64,000 bases of DNA, taken from Actinomycetes bacterium. Its GTDB lineage: Bacteria; Actinomycetota; Acidimicrobiia; Acidimicrobiales; RAAP-2. The DNA lies in assembly GCA_021827705.1 (NCBI GenBank), contig JAKAUQ010000027.1, forward strand, positions 28,230 to 92,229. Reading direction: 5' to 3'. The stretch's first letter is position 1; each line of letters opens with the position of its first letter. A program made the position numbers and the translations under genes. This document shows positions 43,858-55,199 of the stretch, in pieces. The notes beneath the pieces were generated by a model. That model did no database searches. It was not told the DNA's origin and saw only the letters and a list, made by a program, of their open reading frames with translations.

Positions 43858-46197
43858 GTGACCCGAAGACTGATCCTCGCCGCGGCGGCCGCCCTGGGGA
43901 TGGGTGCACTGGTGGCGCCCGTCAGTGCACGGGCCAGCGAGCCCCGCGTCGCGGTGGCCCAGCCGGCCCCCCTGCCTCGCGGCGCGACTGCGGTCGTCGG
44001 CTCGATGCGCACGTCGTTCGACGTGGTGCTCGCCCAGCCGCGAACGGCCGCCCTGCACACCTTCCTGCGCGAGCTGAGCGACCCGTCGTCCCCCAACTAT
44101 CGGCACTTCCTCACCACGGCCCAGTTCGCCGCCCGCTTCGGCGCACCAGCCGCCGAGGTCGCCACCGTGCGCCGCTACTTCTCGTCCTACGGCGTCCACG
44201 TCGGCTCGCTCAGCCGCGGACGCCTCGTCTTGCACCTGCGGGCGAACACCGGCAACATTGCCCGCGCCTTCGCCACGTCGGTGGCGACGGTCCGCATCGG
44301 CACGCGGCGGGCGGCCCAGTTCAGTGCGACCGCCACGCTGCCCAGCGCCATCGCCCACGACATCGCGGCCGTCGCCGGGCTGACGAGCGTCCGCACGCCG
44401 CACGCCCTGGGCCTGGCTCACGGGGCTCGCGCTCACGCGGCCTCGGCGAGCAGCTGTGCTGGAGCGACCGACGGGTCCTCTCCCACCAGCTGGACGCCCA
44501 ACGCCCTGGGCGGCTACTCCCTCCAGCAGCAGGGGGCGCTCTACGGCCTCCAGTCCGCCTGGGCCCAAGGAGACGTCGGCACGGGCCAGACGATCGCGGT
44601 CTACGAGCTGGGCACCTACAGCCCCAGCGATGTGGCGACGTACCTGTCGTGCTACGGCCTGACGACCACGGTGAACAACGTCCCCGTCGACGGCGGGGGG
44701 CCGAGCTCGTTCTCCGACGAGGCGACCCTCGACGTCGAGGAGGCCGCCGGCCTGGCGCCGGGAGCCACGATCGACGTCTACACCGGTCCCAACAACTCCA
44801 CGGGACCGCTGGACATCTACCAGGCCATCGCCGACGCCAACACCGCCAGTGTGGTGACAACGTCGTGGGGCACCTGCGAGGCTGACCCCTCGGGCGATCC
44901 GGCAGCCGAGCAGGCCATCTTCGAGCAGATGGCCGCCCAGGGTCAGACGGTCGTCGCGGCTGCCGGTGACAACGGCTCCTCGGACTGCGCCGGCATCACG
45001 ACCAATGCGCCGGCCGTCGACGACCCGGCGTCCCAGCCCTTCGTCACCGGTGTGGGCGGCCTGACGGTGTCCAGCATCAATCCGCTGGTCCAGACAGTGT
45101 GGAATGACGGCACCGGCAGCGGTGGTGGAGCCGGGGGTGGGGGCATCTCCTCGCTCTGGTCGCGCCCGAGCTGGCAGGTGGCCCCCGGGATCGCCACCAG
45201 CGAGTCCCATCGCCTCGTGCCCGACCTGTCGGTAATGGCCGACCCCAGCACCGGCTTCATCCAGTACTTCACCGGCAACTCCGGCACCAACTGCGGCACG
45301 AACTGCGGCAGCGGATGGTCGAGCATCGGCGGGACCTCCATCGGCTCGCCCTTGGTGGCCTCCCTGGTCGCCGTCGGCGCCCAGGCCTGCGGCGTGCCAC
45401 GCCTCGGCTTCCTCAACCCGACCCTGTACGCGATGGCGACCACGGGATTCATTGACGTGACCACCGGGTCCAACGACCTCTACGGCGTCGGGGTCTACAG
45501 CGCCGGTCCGGGCTACGACATGGCCTCAGGACTCGGCAGCCCCAATCCGGCAACCTTCCTGGCCGGTCTGTGCCCGCCACTCTTCGATCCCGGCGCCAGC
45601 ACCGTCACGGTCCAGCCCCACGCTGTGGCCACGAGCGAGCCCGTCACGGTCGACGTGCACCTGGTGCGCACCGATGGCACGCCGGAGGCCAACGCCACCG
45701 TGGAGTTCACCGCACGCGCGCGCCAGGGCCTGGTGCTCTTCGACGCCACACGCTCGAGTGCCACCGGGACGGGACGCGCGAGCTTCTCGGTCACCACCGA
45801 CGCGACCGGGCACGCGTCCGCGACCGTCCTGAGCACGTTGCCCGGCGCGCTCACGATCACCGTCTCGTACCAGTCGACGGTGGTGGCCACCGAGACGGTC
45901 AACGTCGGATCGGCTACCACCAGCACAGCCCTGACACTGGCGCGCCCGCGCATCGTCCGCGCCTCCGCCCTCGCCGGTGGAGCCGTGCTGGCGGTGCGGT
46001 GGCCCAGCAACGCGCGCGGTGCCCGGCTGGAGTACTCGCTCGACGGCGGACGCACCTGGGTCAGCACGTCGATTCGTGGGGCGCGCCTGGTGCTTCAGGG
46101 GCTGCGCCGAGGCGTCACCTACGCCGTCGCGGTCCGCTACCACATCGCCAGCCAGATGAGTCCGCCATCCCCGGTGGTGCACGTCCGTCTTCCCTGA
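43858..46197 (+). CDS. Secreted sedolisin (S53, kumamolisin-type) acid serine peptidase
   Basis: A protein of 779 residues. The order is signal peptide (1-26), an S53 pro-domain (about 35-185), the catalytic domain (about 200-575), an Ig-like domain (about 585-680) and a fibronectin III-like C-terminus. The S53 catalytic set is complete: E288 and D292 in DEATLDVEEA, D371 in AAAGDNGSSD and S494 in GGTSIGSP; the calcium site is near D554 in PGYDMASGLG. Sedolisins self-activate and work at low pH, so it probably digests protein in an acidic surrounding. The extra C-terminal domains may anchor it to substrate or surface. Confidence 0.93.
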   Translation: MTRRLILAAAAALGMGALVAPVSARASEPRVAVAQPAPLPRGATAVVGSMRTSFDVVLAQPRTAALHTFLRELSDPSSPNYRHFLTTAQFAARFGAPAAEVATVRRYFSSYGVHVGSLSRGRLVLHLRANTGNIARAFATSVATVRIGTRRAAQFSATATLPSAIAHDIAAVAGLTSVRTPHALGLAHGARAHAASASSCAGATDGSSPTSWTPNALGGYSLQQQGALYGLQSAWAQGDVGTGQTIAVYELGTYSPSDVATYLSCYGLTTTVNNVPVDGGGPSSFSDEATLDVEEAAGLAPGATIDVYTGPNNSTGPLDIYQAIADANTASVVTTSWGTCEADPSGDPAAEQAIFEQMAAQGQTVVAAAGDNGSSDCAGITTNAPAVDDPASQPFVTGVGGLTVSSINPLVQTVWNDGTGSGGGAGGGGISSLWSRPSWQVAPGIATSESHRLVPDLSVMADPSTGFIQYFTGNSGTNCGTNCGSGWSSIGGTSIGSPLVASLVAVGAQACGVPRLGFLNPTLYAMATTGFIDVTTGSNDLYGVGVYSAGPGYDMASGLGSPNPATFLAGLCPPLFDPGASTVTVQPHAVATSEPVTVDVHLVRTDGTPEANATVEFTARARQGLVLFDATRSSATGTGRASFSVTTDATGHASATVLSTLPGALTITVSYQSTVVATETVNVGSATTSTALTLARPRIVRASALAGGAVLAVRWPSNARGARLEYSLDGGRTWVSTSIRGARLVLQGLRRGVTYAVAVRYHIASQMSPPSPVVHVRLP

Positions 46198-46257
46198 GAC
46201 GTCCGGAAGTGCTCGCGCGTGTTCTCGTAGACTCGGGACATCCGTTCTCTTCTCGCC

Positions 46258-48495
46258 GTGCCCCATCTTCGCGGCCGACGACCAGTGATGCTCCGCCTGG
46301 CGCTGGGAGCAGCACTGGCGGCGGCGAGCGTGCTCGCCACGATCACGCCCTCACACGCCACGTCTCCGGCACCCACGACCGCACCGCCGAGCCTTCCGCT
46401 ATTCGCCTTCACCGCCTCGGGAACCGGGGCCCTTCCCTGGAACGCGACCGCACTGACCAGTCAGATCAACAACTCGACGATGCTGGGCACCCCGCACGCG
46501 GCCAGCAACGGCAGCGTAGGTGCGCTGGCCTACCGGACCAAGGCGAACCAGATCGCCGTGCTGACCGTGACAGCGACGGGCGCGAGCTCGTGGCAGACTC
46601 TCACCCCCCACATCCACGCCCCGGCACCCGCCGGAGACCCGATCCCCTTCTTCGACCCGGCCGGCAACGTCGACGTCGCCTACGTCGACGCCACGGGTCG
46701 GCTCGTCCTGCTCACGCCCAACGACCCGGTGAGCGCGCTGTGGCTGCACACCCACGGGGACGCGGCGTGGCGACCGGAGGTCTCCACGGACCTCTCCACC
46801 CTGACCGGGGTGACGGTGCTGGGCGAGCCCAGCGTCTTGGTGAGCGGGTCCACGCTCCTGATCACCGCTCGCACGAACCTCAAGATGGTCATGCTCTTCA
46901 CGCTCACCTGGGACGCGGGCCAGCCGATCCCCTACCTCACCGCGCCGGTGGCCAACCTCACGCACCTCACCCGGGGCGCCCGCGCCTCAAGCGACCCGGT
47001 GATGGTGACCGACACACCCGTCCCGGCTGTGGCGGCCGTCGGGATGAACGGGGACCTGGCACTCTTCACCACCAGCCCGGTGACGCCGGCGACGTGGATC
47101 GAGGAGGACCTGACGGCCGCCACGGGCGGGTCGCGTCTCGTGGGCGCGATCACCGCGGCCACGTCGTCGCTGAGCGCCTACGTGGCCGGCCTGAACCGCC
47201 AGGGTGACGCCGAGCTCTTCAGCGCTCCCCTGACCAGCCTCAACCAGCCCCCGATCCTGGTGCCCCCGACGACGACCACGACCACGACGACCTCAACTAC
47301 CACGACGACGTCGACCACGACGACCACCACCACCCTGCCGGGGTCGACGACGACGGTGCCCGGATCGACCACCACGACGGTCCCGCCGACGACGACCACG
47401 ACCGTACCCAATCCCACGCTGAGCGCTCCCTGGTCGATGTTCGACGTCATGGCGGCGACGCCGTCGGCGCCGCCGCTGTCGGGAAACCTCTACCTAGGCA
47501 TCACCCCCACCCAGATCACGCTCGCGGGCGCCGCCGCGAACTGGGGCGACCTCTTCGCGCTCACCAGCCTCAGCGGGTACGCGCCCTGGAGCGCGACGGA
47601 CGTCTCGGTGACCGCGGGAAGCCGGGCGCGCACGGTGGCGCCGAGCGTCGCGGGGGCCCAGGTCGGGTCGACGCTGACCCTCTTCGCCGCCGGGGAGGGC
47701 GCGCCCTCGCCCCAGGGCGTTGGCGTCTACGCGATTCCCAGCGCCCAGTGGACGCAGGCAGTCCTTGACGGCTGGCCGATCCTGAGCGAGACCGGCGGGC
47801 TCGGCACCACGGCATCGCCGTGGGTCGGCTGGGTCCACGCGACCAGCGTGACGGCGTCGCCCGACTACCTCATGGGCCAGAGCATCTACAACGGCCACCG
47901 GCGCGTGACCTGGCTGTCGTTCTGGACCGTCTCGGGTCCCTTGAGCGGTGAGACGCTGGCACCGGCGACCTACTTTGCCCACGGCTACGCGGCGGGGGCC
48001 TGGGTGGCCACGCAGATCGACCAGTACCGCGCCCAGGGCTTGGGCCTGAAGCCCGACTGGGTGATCCTGGACCCGGAGGGCTACCCGGACGCCCACTCCG
48101 GGCTCGACGCCCCCGGGGGCTCGTCGAATGCCACCATTGCCCGCTACGCCTCCTACTGGGCCGCCATGACCCAGGGCTGGGCCGCGGGCCTGGCCTCGGT
48201 GGATCCGACCCTCAAGGCGGGCATCTACGCGTCGCAGTACGAGTACCGCACCTACCAGCTGGCCAACTCGACCCTGCCCGCCTTCGTGGCCGTCGCCTTC
48301 ACCGGCGGTGGCCCAACGCCGGTCTACGGCACCGATGCGAACAACATCCGCGGGTTCATCGCCTTCAGCGCCTCGTGCACGCCCACCGCAACGCTCCAGT
48401 CCGAGGAGTCCACGCTCCTCAACCCTCCCTGGGGGGGGCAGTTCAACACGCTCCAGTTCAACGCCGGCGTCTACTGCGCACCGGCCCCCCTCTAG
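46258..48495 (+). CDS. Large secreted protein with Thr-rich linker and glycoside-hydrolase-like C-terminal domain
   Basis: A protein of 745 residues. A signal peptide (LRLALGAALAAASVLATITPSHA) is followed by a beta-rich region (about 45-330) with repeated short strands like a propeller or lectin, a Thr-rich linker (about 336-384), a second beta-rich part and a C-terminal domain (about 530-745). That last domain, with ATYFAHGYAAGAWVATQIDQYR and DWVILDPEGYPD, resembles GH25/DUF1906 TIM barrels. Its role may be cell-wall or polysaccharide cleavage. The start is uncertain: GTG 46258 or ATG 46288. TAGACT (46228-46233) is followed six bases later by an in-frame ATC. Confidence 0.72.
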   Translation: MPHLRGRRPVMLRLALGAALAAASVLATITPSHATSPAPTTAPPSLPLFAFTASGTGALPWNATALTSQINNSTMLGTPHAASNGSVGALAYRTKANQIAVLTVTATGASSWQTLTPHIHAPAPAGDPIPFFDPAGNVDVAYVDATGRLVLLTPNDPVSALWLHTHGDAAWRPEVSTDLSTLTGVTVLGEPSVLVSGSTLLITARTNLKMVMLFTLTWDAGQPIPYLTAPVANLTHLTRGARASSDPVMVTDTPVPAVAAVGMNGDLALFTTSPVTPATWIEEDLTAATGGSRLVGAITAATSSLSAYVAGLNRQGDAELFSAPLTSLNQPPILVPPTTTTTTTTSTTTTTSTTTTTTTLPGSTTTVPGSTTTTVPPTTTTTVPNPTLSAPWSMFDVMAATPSAPPLSGNLYLGITPTQITLAGAAANWGDLFALTSLSGYAPWSATDVSVTAGSRARTVAPSVAGAQVGSTLTLFAAGEGAPSPQGVGVYAIPSAQWTQAVLDGWPILSETGGLGTTASPWVGWVHATSVTASPDYLMGQSIYNGHRRVTWLSFWTVSGPLSGETLAPATYFAHGYAAGAWVATQIDQYRAQGLGLKPDWVILDPEGYPDAHSGLDAPGGSSNATIARYASYWAAMTQGWAAGLASVDPTLKAGIYASQYEYRTYQLANSTLPAFVAVAFTGGGPTPVYGTDANNIRGFIAFSASCTPTATLQSEESTLLNPPWGGQFNTLQFNAGVYCAPAPL
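47265..47411. repeat. Low-complexity Thr-codon tract
   Basis: Runs of ACG/ACC/ACT codons encode the Thr-rich linker, with short Pro-Gly-Ser breaks. Mixed codons make it an imperfect repeat. It is a typical flexible, possibly glycosylated spacer between secreted domains. Confidence 0.75.
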
Positions 48496-48498
48496 GAT
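48493..48498 (+). promoter_or_regulatory. Leaderless-type -10 element of the 72-residue gene
   Basis: TAGGAT overlaps the stop codon of the preceding gene and lies six bases before the GTG at 48505. Confidence 0.5.
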
Positions 48499-48504
48499 GC
48501 GGCC

Positions 48505-48723
48505 GTGAGCGACGAGGGCTCCGCCAGCATTCGTGAGCGCCTGCGCGCCCTGGCCCAGCCGCTGGTCGACACCGTGGACCAGCGGCTCCGCGGCCAGCTT
48601 GACGACCGGGTCGATCGCCGCGTCGACGCCGTCGTGAGTGATCGCCTGGCCGTGCTCGAGCGGGCCGTCGCCGATCTGGATCGAGCCGTGCGCGAGCTCC
48701 AGGAGCGCCTGGACCCTTCCTAG
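48505..48723 (+). CDS. Small charged helical protein of unknown function
   Basis: A protein of 72 residues, rich in Asp, Arg and Leu, with heptad-like spacing (LDDRVDRRVDAVVSDRLAVLERAVADLDRAV). It is probably a coiled coil or helical bundle that self-associates. It has no membrane segment. The start is set by TAGGAT six bases upstream. Its TAG stop shares bases with the stop of a 34-residue gene on the other strand. I do not recognise a family. Confidence 0.65.
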   Translation: MSDEGSASIRERLRALAQPLVDTVDQRLRGQLDDRVDRRVDAVVSDRLAVLERAVADLDRAVRELQERLDPS

Positions 48724-48824
48724 CGCCGCCGGCGTGCCCGGTCCTGACCGAGAGCCCAGCGCACTGCCAGCACGCCGACCACGGCGAGGGCCACCAGGAA
48801 CAGGCCGAAGACGAGGGCGAACAC
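48720..48824 (-). CDS. 34-residue single-pass membrane microprotein
   Basis: A short minus-strand gene encodes a hydrophobic helix (FALVFGLFLVALAVVGVLAV) then a polar, Arg-rich tail (ALGQDRARRRR). The positive-inside rule puts the C-terminus in the cytosol. GTG at 48824 is preceded by TAACGT with exactly six bases between, the same leaderless geometry as a dozen larger genes here. This is the main evidence that it is real. It converges on the 72-residue gene (shared CTAG) and is divergent from the unknown gene at 48872. The function is unknown. Confidence 0.55.
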   Translation of the reverse strand: MFALVFGLFLVALAVVGVLAVRWALGQDRARRRR

Positions 48825-48830
48825 GGCGAC

Positions 48831-48836
48831 ACGTTA
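48831..48836 (-). promoter_or_regulatory. Leaderless-type -10 element of the microprotein gene
   Basis: Minus-strand TAACGT, six bases, then the GTG at 48824. Confidence 0.5.
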
Positions 48837-48871
48837 GGCACTGTCACAGCCGACCACAACAGTGGTGGACC

Positions 48872-49648
48872 GTGAGCACCCGGATCGACGAGCCCGCCAC
48901 CGACACGAGCCGGCGCGAGCGCCGGCGCGCCGAGTCCGAGCTCGTGGGCGCCGTACGCGCCGAGCTGGTCGCGCGGGTGCGCCACCTGGTCGCGGCGGGG
49001 CCCCGCCCCGAGGGCACCGTCGCGATCGCGCTCGGCGCCGACGTCGGCGCGCGAGGCGTCGTGCCCATCGGCACCGCGCCGCTCGCCCAGCTGCGCGGTG
49101 CCCTGGTGGCGCGACTGATCCCCGTCGTGCTGGCCGGCATCCCGCTCCGGGATCCCTTCGCCCAGGCCGTGAGCGCGTGGCGGGTGGCGAGCCCCGGGCC
49201 CGCGCTGCTCGCTCGTCTGCGGGCTCTCGACGCCGAGGAGCGCGCCCGGCTGCGCGCGGACGTCGCCGGCCACGCCCGGACATTGGCCAGATCCCTGGTC
49301 GAGCTGGGGGTGCCCACGGGCGCACGGATCAGCCAGCGCTGCGTGATCCCCGTCGTTTCGACACCGGTCATCCTGGTCGACACGCTCGATCTCGTCTGGT
49401 CCGGGCCGATCGGTCCCCAGCTGCTCGACGTCACCACGTCGCCGCTAGGCCCCGAGGCCGCCACCCTCCGGTCGCGGCACGCGCTCGCGTGGACCCTGCG
49501 CACCGGACGCGTTCCCCACGCCAGCGCCAGCGTGTCGACGGCGACCGGCGAGCACGTGGCCGACGACGTGCGCGCCTCCACGCTGGCCGGGGCTCTCGAT
49601 GCCGTGGTCGCCCAGGTGGCCACGCAGCTCGCGGGAGCCGGGGCGTGA
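48872..49648 (+). CDS. Protein of unknown function, first of a coupled pair
   Basis: A soluble protein of 258 residues with an Arg/Glu-rich helical start and a helical middle (ALDAEERARLRADVAGHARTLAR). The C-terminal half has strands ending in Asp (VILVDTLDLVW, QLLDVTTSPLG) followed by a helix (SRHALAWTLRTGR). That strand-D-strand-D-helix layout faintly recalls PD-(D/E)xK nuclease cores, but the lysine position is Thr, so this is only a guess. The GTG at 48872 has a GGTGGA just upstream. Its stop overlaps the next gene by GTGA. Confidence 0.65.
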   Translation: MSTRIDEPATDTSRRERRRAESELVGAVRAELVARVRHLVAAGPRPEGTVAIALGADVGARGVVPIGTAPLAQLRGALVARLIPVVLAGIPLRDPFAQAVSAWRVASPGPALLARLRALDAEERARLRADVAGHARTLARSLVELGVPTGARISQRCVIPVVSTPVILVDTLDLVWSGPIGPQLLDVTTSPLGPEAATLRSRHALAWTLRTGRVPHASASVSTATGEHVADDVRASTLAGALDAVVAQVATQLAGAGA

Positions 49649-50424
49649 GCGTCGATCTGGTGTACCTCGAGCCCGGCGCCGTCGCGTCCCTGGTCCTCCC
49701 GGAGGGCGACCCCGAGATCGTGCCCCCCACCCTCCCGGCCGCCTTGGCCCGGCGACTGGGCGACTCGCGAGCTGATCGCCGCCAGACGCTCGGCGCCTGG
49801 AGCGTGGAGCGGCGCACCGCGCCCGCCAACCCGTTCTCGTGGAGTGCGGCGACCGCCCGGCGGGCCCTCGGCCGCGGCGCCCTGGGCCGGCTGGTCAGCG
49901 GGGAGGACGCCACCCTCGGCGCCGCCTTGGCCCACGTGCTCGAGCACCGTCTCGATCGGGCCGCAACCGGCTACGCCAGCGTCGGCTCGCTGGGCGCGTG
50001 GCTGGCGCGCCTGGACGCCCCGGGTCGCGCCACGGTGATGAGCGCCGCGCGGGCGTGGGCCGTCTCGGTCCTCGAGCTGACCCACCAGATGTCGTCGTGG
50101 TCCGCACCCGAGGCCGACGCCTACTACGCCATCGACCGCTCGCGGGTCACCCTGCGCGGGCGACGCGACATCGTCACGGCCCGGTCGCTGATCTGCGTCC
50201 GGGCGGGCCGCCCGAGCGCCAGTGCCGGAGCGGGACTGCGCGTCGACCTGCTGGTGGCGGGCCTGACCCATCCCGCCGGTGTGCTGCCGACCCAGGTGGT
50301 GGGCGTCTGGCCCGACGCCGGACTGGCCCTGCGCCTGCGCGGGAGCCTGGCCGACGCGCGCCGCGGCGCGCGCTACGTGCTGGCCGCCGCGGTCGCGGCG
50401 GGGGTCGCCGCAGCCGCCGCCTGA
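49645..50424 (+). CDS. Protein of unknown function, second of a coupled pair
   Basis: A protein of 259 residues, soluble, Ala/Arg-rich. Helices dominate the middle (ATARRALGRGALGRLVSG, LGAALAHVLEHRLDRAATG). The C-terminal part has strands RVTLRGRRDIV, SLICVRAGRP, LRVDLLVAGLTH and LALRLRGSL. No signal peptide, membrane segment or known motif is visible. It is translated in step with the preceding gene (GTGA), so the two products probably interact. typA follows after 35 bases under its own -10 hexamer. Confidence 0.65.
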   Translation: MSVDLVYLEPGAVASLVLPEGDPEIVPPTLPAALARRLGDSRADRRQTLGAWSVERRTAPANPFSWSAATARRALGRGALGRLVSGEDATLGAALAHVLEHRLDRAATGYASVGSLGAWLARLDAPGRATVMSAARAWAVSVLELTHQMSSWSAPEADAYYAIDRSRVTLRGRRDIVTARSLICVRAGRPSASAGAGLRVDLLVAGLTHPAGVLPTQVVGVWPDAGLALRLRGSLADARRGARYVLAAAVAAGVAAAAA

Positions 50425-50444
50425 CCGTCGGCGGCGCGGGCCAC

Positions 50445-50450
50445 TAGCGT
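50445..50450 (+). promoter_or_regulatory. Possible -10 element of typA
   Basis: TAGCGT with nine bases to the ATG at 50460; no Shine-Dalgarno sequence. Confidence 0.4.
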
Positions 50451-50459
50451 GGATGGGTC

Positions 50460-52289
<1,830 letters not shown>

Positions 52290-52299
52290 TCTCGTCGCC

Positions 52300-52384
52300 G
52301 GAGGGATGACAGAGCGGACGAATGTACCGGTCTTGAAAACCGGCGTGGGCTTGCCCACCGTGGGTTCGAATCCCACTCCCTCCG
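52300..52384 (+). tRNA. tRNA-Ser (anticodon TGA)
   Basis: An 85-base gene with acceptor stem GGAGGGA/TCCCTCC, anticodon arm CCGGT-CTTGAAA-ACCGG giving anticodon TGA, a class II variable arm (GTGGGC/GCCCAC) and a TTCGAAT T-loop. The discriminator is G; CCA is not encoded. It is the second serine tRNA in the window. Confidence 0.95.
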
Positions 52385-52581
52385 CGCTGGGTGCGTCCCC
52401 CTGATGACCCATCGGACCGGTGGCGCCGTCACGGCACTCGGTCTCGGCCCTACCGGAGCGGGGACCCCGGCGGCGGCTCGGACCCCTCTCCGCCCACCCG
52501 GTGACGCGGGACCACTCTCGAGCGTCGACTAGACCGGGAGAGCGGGCGACGCGGGCCGCCCCGGGAACCAGGAGGTCGGTC

Positions 52582-53477
<896 letters not shown>

Positions 53478-53481
<4 letters not shown>

Positions 53482-55112
53482 AGACGCCGACGGTGCCCGC
53501 CGGCGCACGACCCGCGCGCGCCCTCGTCTTCACGCTCACCGTGCGACGAACGGTCCGCTCGGGTGCGCTGTGGGGCGCCGCACTCGGCCTGATCACCGCG
53601 ACCTCGGCCCTCAGCTACGACCGCGTCTACCCGACCCACGCCCTGCGCCTCGCTCTGGCCCGGGCCTTCGGGAGCAACACGATGACCATCGCGCTGTTCG
53701 GTCCCGCGCCGCACCTGGACACCGTGGCCGGCTTCACCTCCTTCAAGGTCTCCTTGACCCTGTCGGTGCTCGCCTCCCTGTGGGGCCTGCGCGCGGCGAC
53801 CGGTGCCCTGCGCGGAGAGGAGGAGACCGGACGCTGGGACCTGCTGCTCGCCGGGCCGCGCCGTCGCGTGGCCACCACGGCCCAGGCCCTGGCCGGGGTC
53901 GGCGTGGGCGTGGTGGTCCTGGCCGCGACGTGCGCACTGGTGACCACGGCCGCGATCCGCTCACCGGCCAGCGGGCTGCGCTGGACCCAGGTCCTGGGAC
54001 TGGGCGGGGCCGTGCTCGCCGCCGCCACGACCTTCGCGGCGCTGGGCGCCCTGACCAGCCAGCTCGATGCGACCCGGCACGACGCGACCACCACCGGCGT
54101 GGTGGTCCTGGCCATCGCCTACGCGCTGCGCCTGGTCGCCGATGCCGGACTGGGACTGCACGCCCTGGTGTGGGCCTCACCGCTCGGCTGGGTCGAGGAG
54201 ATGGCCCCGCTGACCGCGCCCTCGCCCGTCGCCGCGGTGCCCGTGGCCATCTGGGCGATCGTGCTCGGAGCCGCGGCCCTGCGCGGCGCACGCGTCCGAG
54301 ACGTCGGCGCCGGCCTGCTGGCTCGCGATGACCGGCGCCGTCGCCGTCGGCGCCTCCTCACCGGGCCGGGCGCCCTCACGTGGCGCCTGGGATCCTCGAC
54401 CATCCTGCGGTGGTGGATCGGCATCACCCTGGGCGCCGGGCTGATCGGCCTCGTGGCGCGCAAGGCCGGCTCGACCATCGGTGGCTCCTCGGTGCGTGAC
54501 GTCTTCAGCCGCCTGGGCGCGACGACGCTCGGCACGCGCGCCGTGCTCGGGGTGGCCTCACTCATCCTCGCCGTCGTCGTGTCGCTCCTGGCGGTCGGCC
54601 AGGTGGCGGCCGCCCGCGCCGAGGAGGCGCGCGGGCACCTCGACTGGCTGGTCGCCAGCCGGGTCTCGCGGGTGCGCTGGCTCCTGTGGCGTCTGGGCGC
54701 GGCCGCGATCGCCCTGGGTGGCGTGGGCCTCCTCGAGGGTCTGGCGACGTGGGGGGCGACCGCGAGCCAGGGCGCCCACGTGGGACCCACCCTGCTGCTC
54801 GAGGCGGGGGCCAACCTGCTGCCGCCCGCTCTGACCCTGCTCGGCGTCGCGACGGCGCTCTACGGGCTGTGGCCCCGCGCCGCGGTGCCCGTCAGCTACG
54901 GGCTCGTGGCGTGGTCCCTCCTCATCGTGATCGTCGGAGGCATCGGCGCGATCAGCCCCTGGCTGCTGGACACGTCGGTCTTCCACCACATGGCCGGCGC
55001 GCCGGCCGAGGCCCCCCGCGCCGCGGCGAACGCCATCATGTGCGCGATCGGGCTCGTCGGCATCGCGACGGGCGTCGTCGCCTTCGCCCGGCGCGACCTG
55101 GTGGCGACCTGA
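53478..55112 (+). CDS. ABC-2-type exporter permease, double length
   Basis: A membrane protein of 544 residues with about twelve hydrophobic segments in two similar halves, each with a long periplasmic part (FTSFKVSLTLSVLASLWGLRAATGALRGEEETGRWDLL in the first). It resembles the single-chain permeases of actinobacterial antibiotic-type exporters. An Arg-rich cytosolic loop (DDRRRRRRRLL) joins the halves. The GTG overlaps the ATPase gene by four bases. The substrate is unknown. Confidence 0.85.
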
Positions 55113-55184
55113 GGCTCGAGTTCGTGGCCCGCCACGCCGACACCTGACGCCCGCGGGTCGTTGCCCCGGCGTTGGGTTTCTGTC

Positions 55185-55195
55185 TACGGTATACA
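55185..55195 (+). promoter_or_regulatory. -10 region of the MMPL gene
   Basis: TACGGT (55185-55190) overlaps TATACA (55190-55195) just before the GTG at 55200, in a locally AT-rich spot. Either could serve as -10 for a leaderless or nearly leaderless message. Confidence 0.45.
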
Positions 55196-55199
55196 AACT

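Noticed and set aside
47265..47411. Thr-codon tract as a phase-variation repeat
   Set aside because: Units are imperfect and in multiples of three, so slippage would change linker length, not reading frame.
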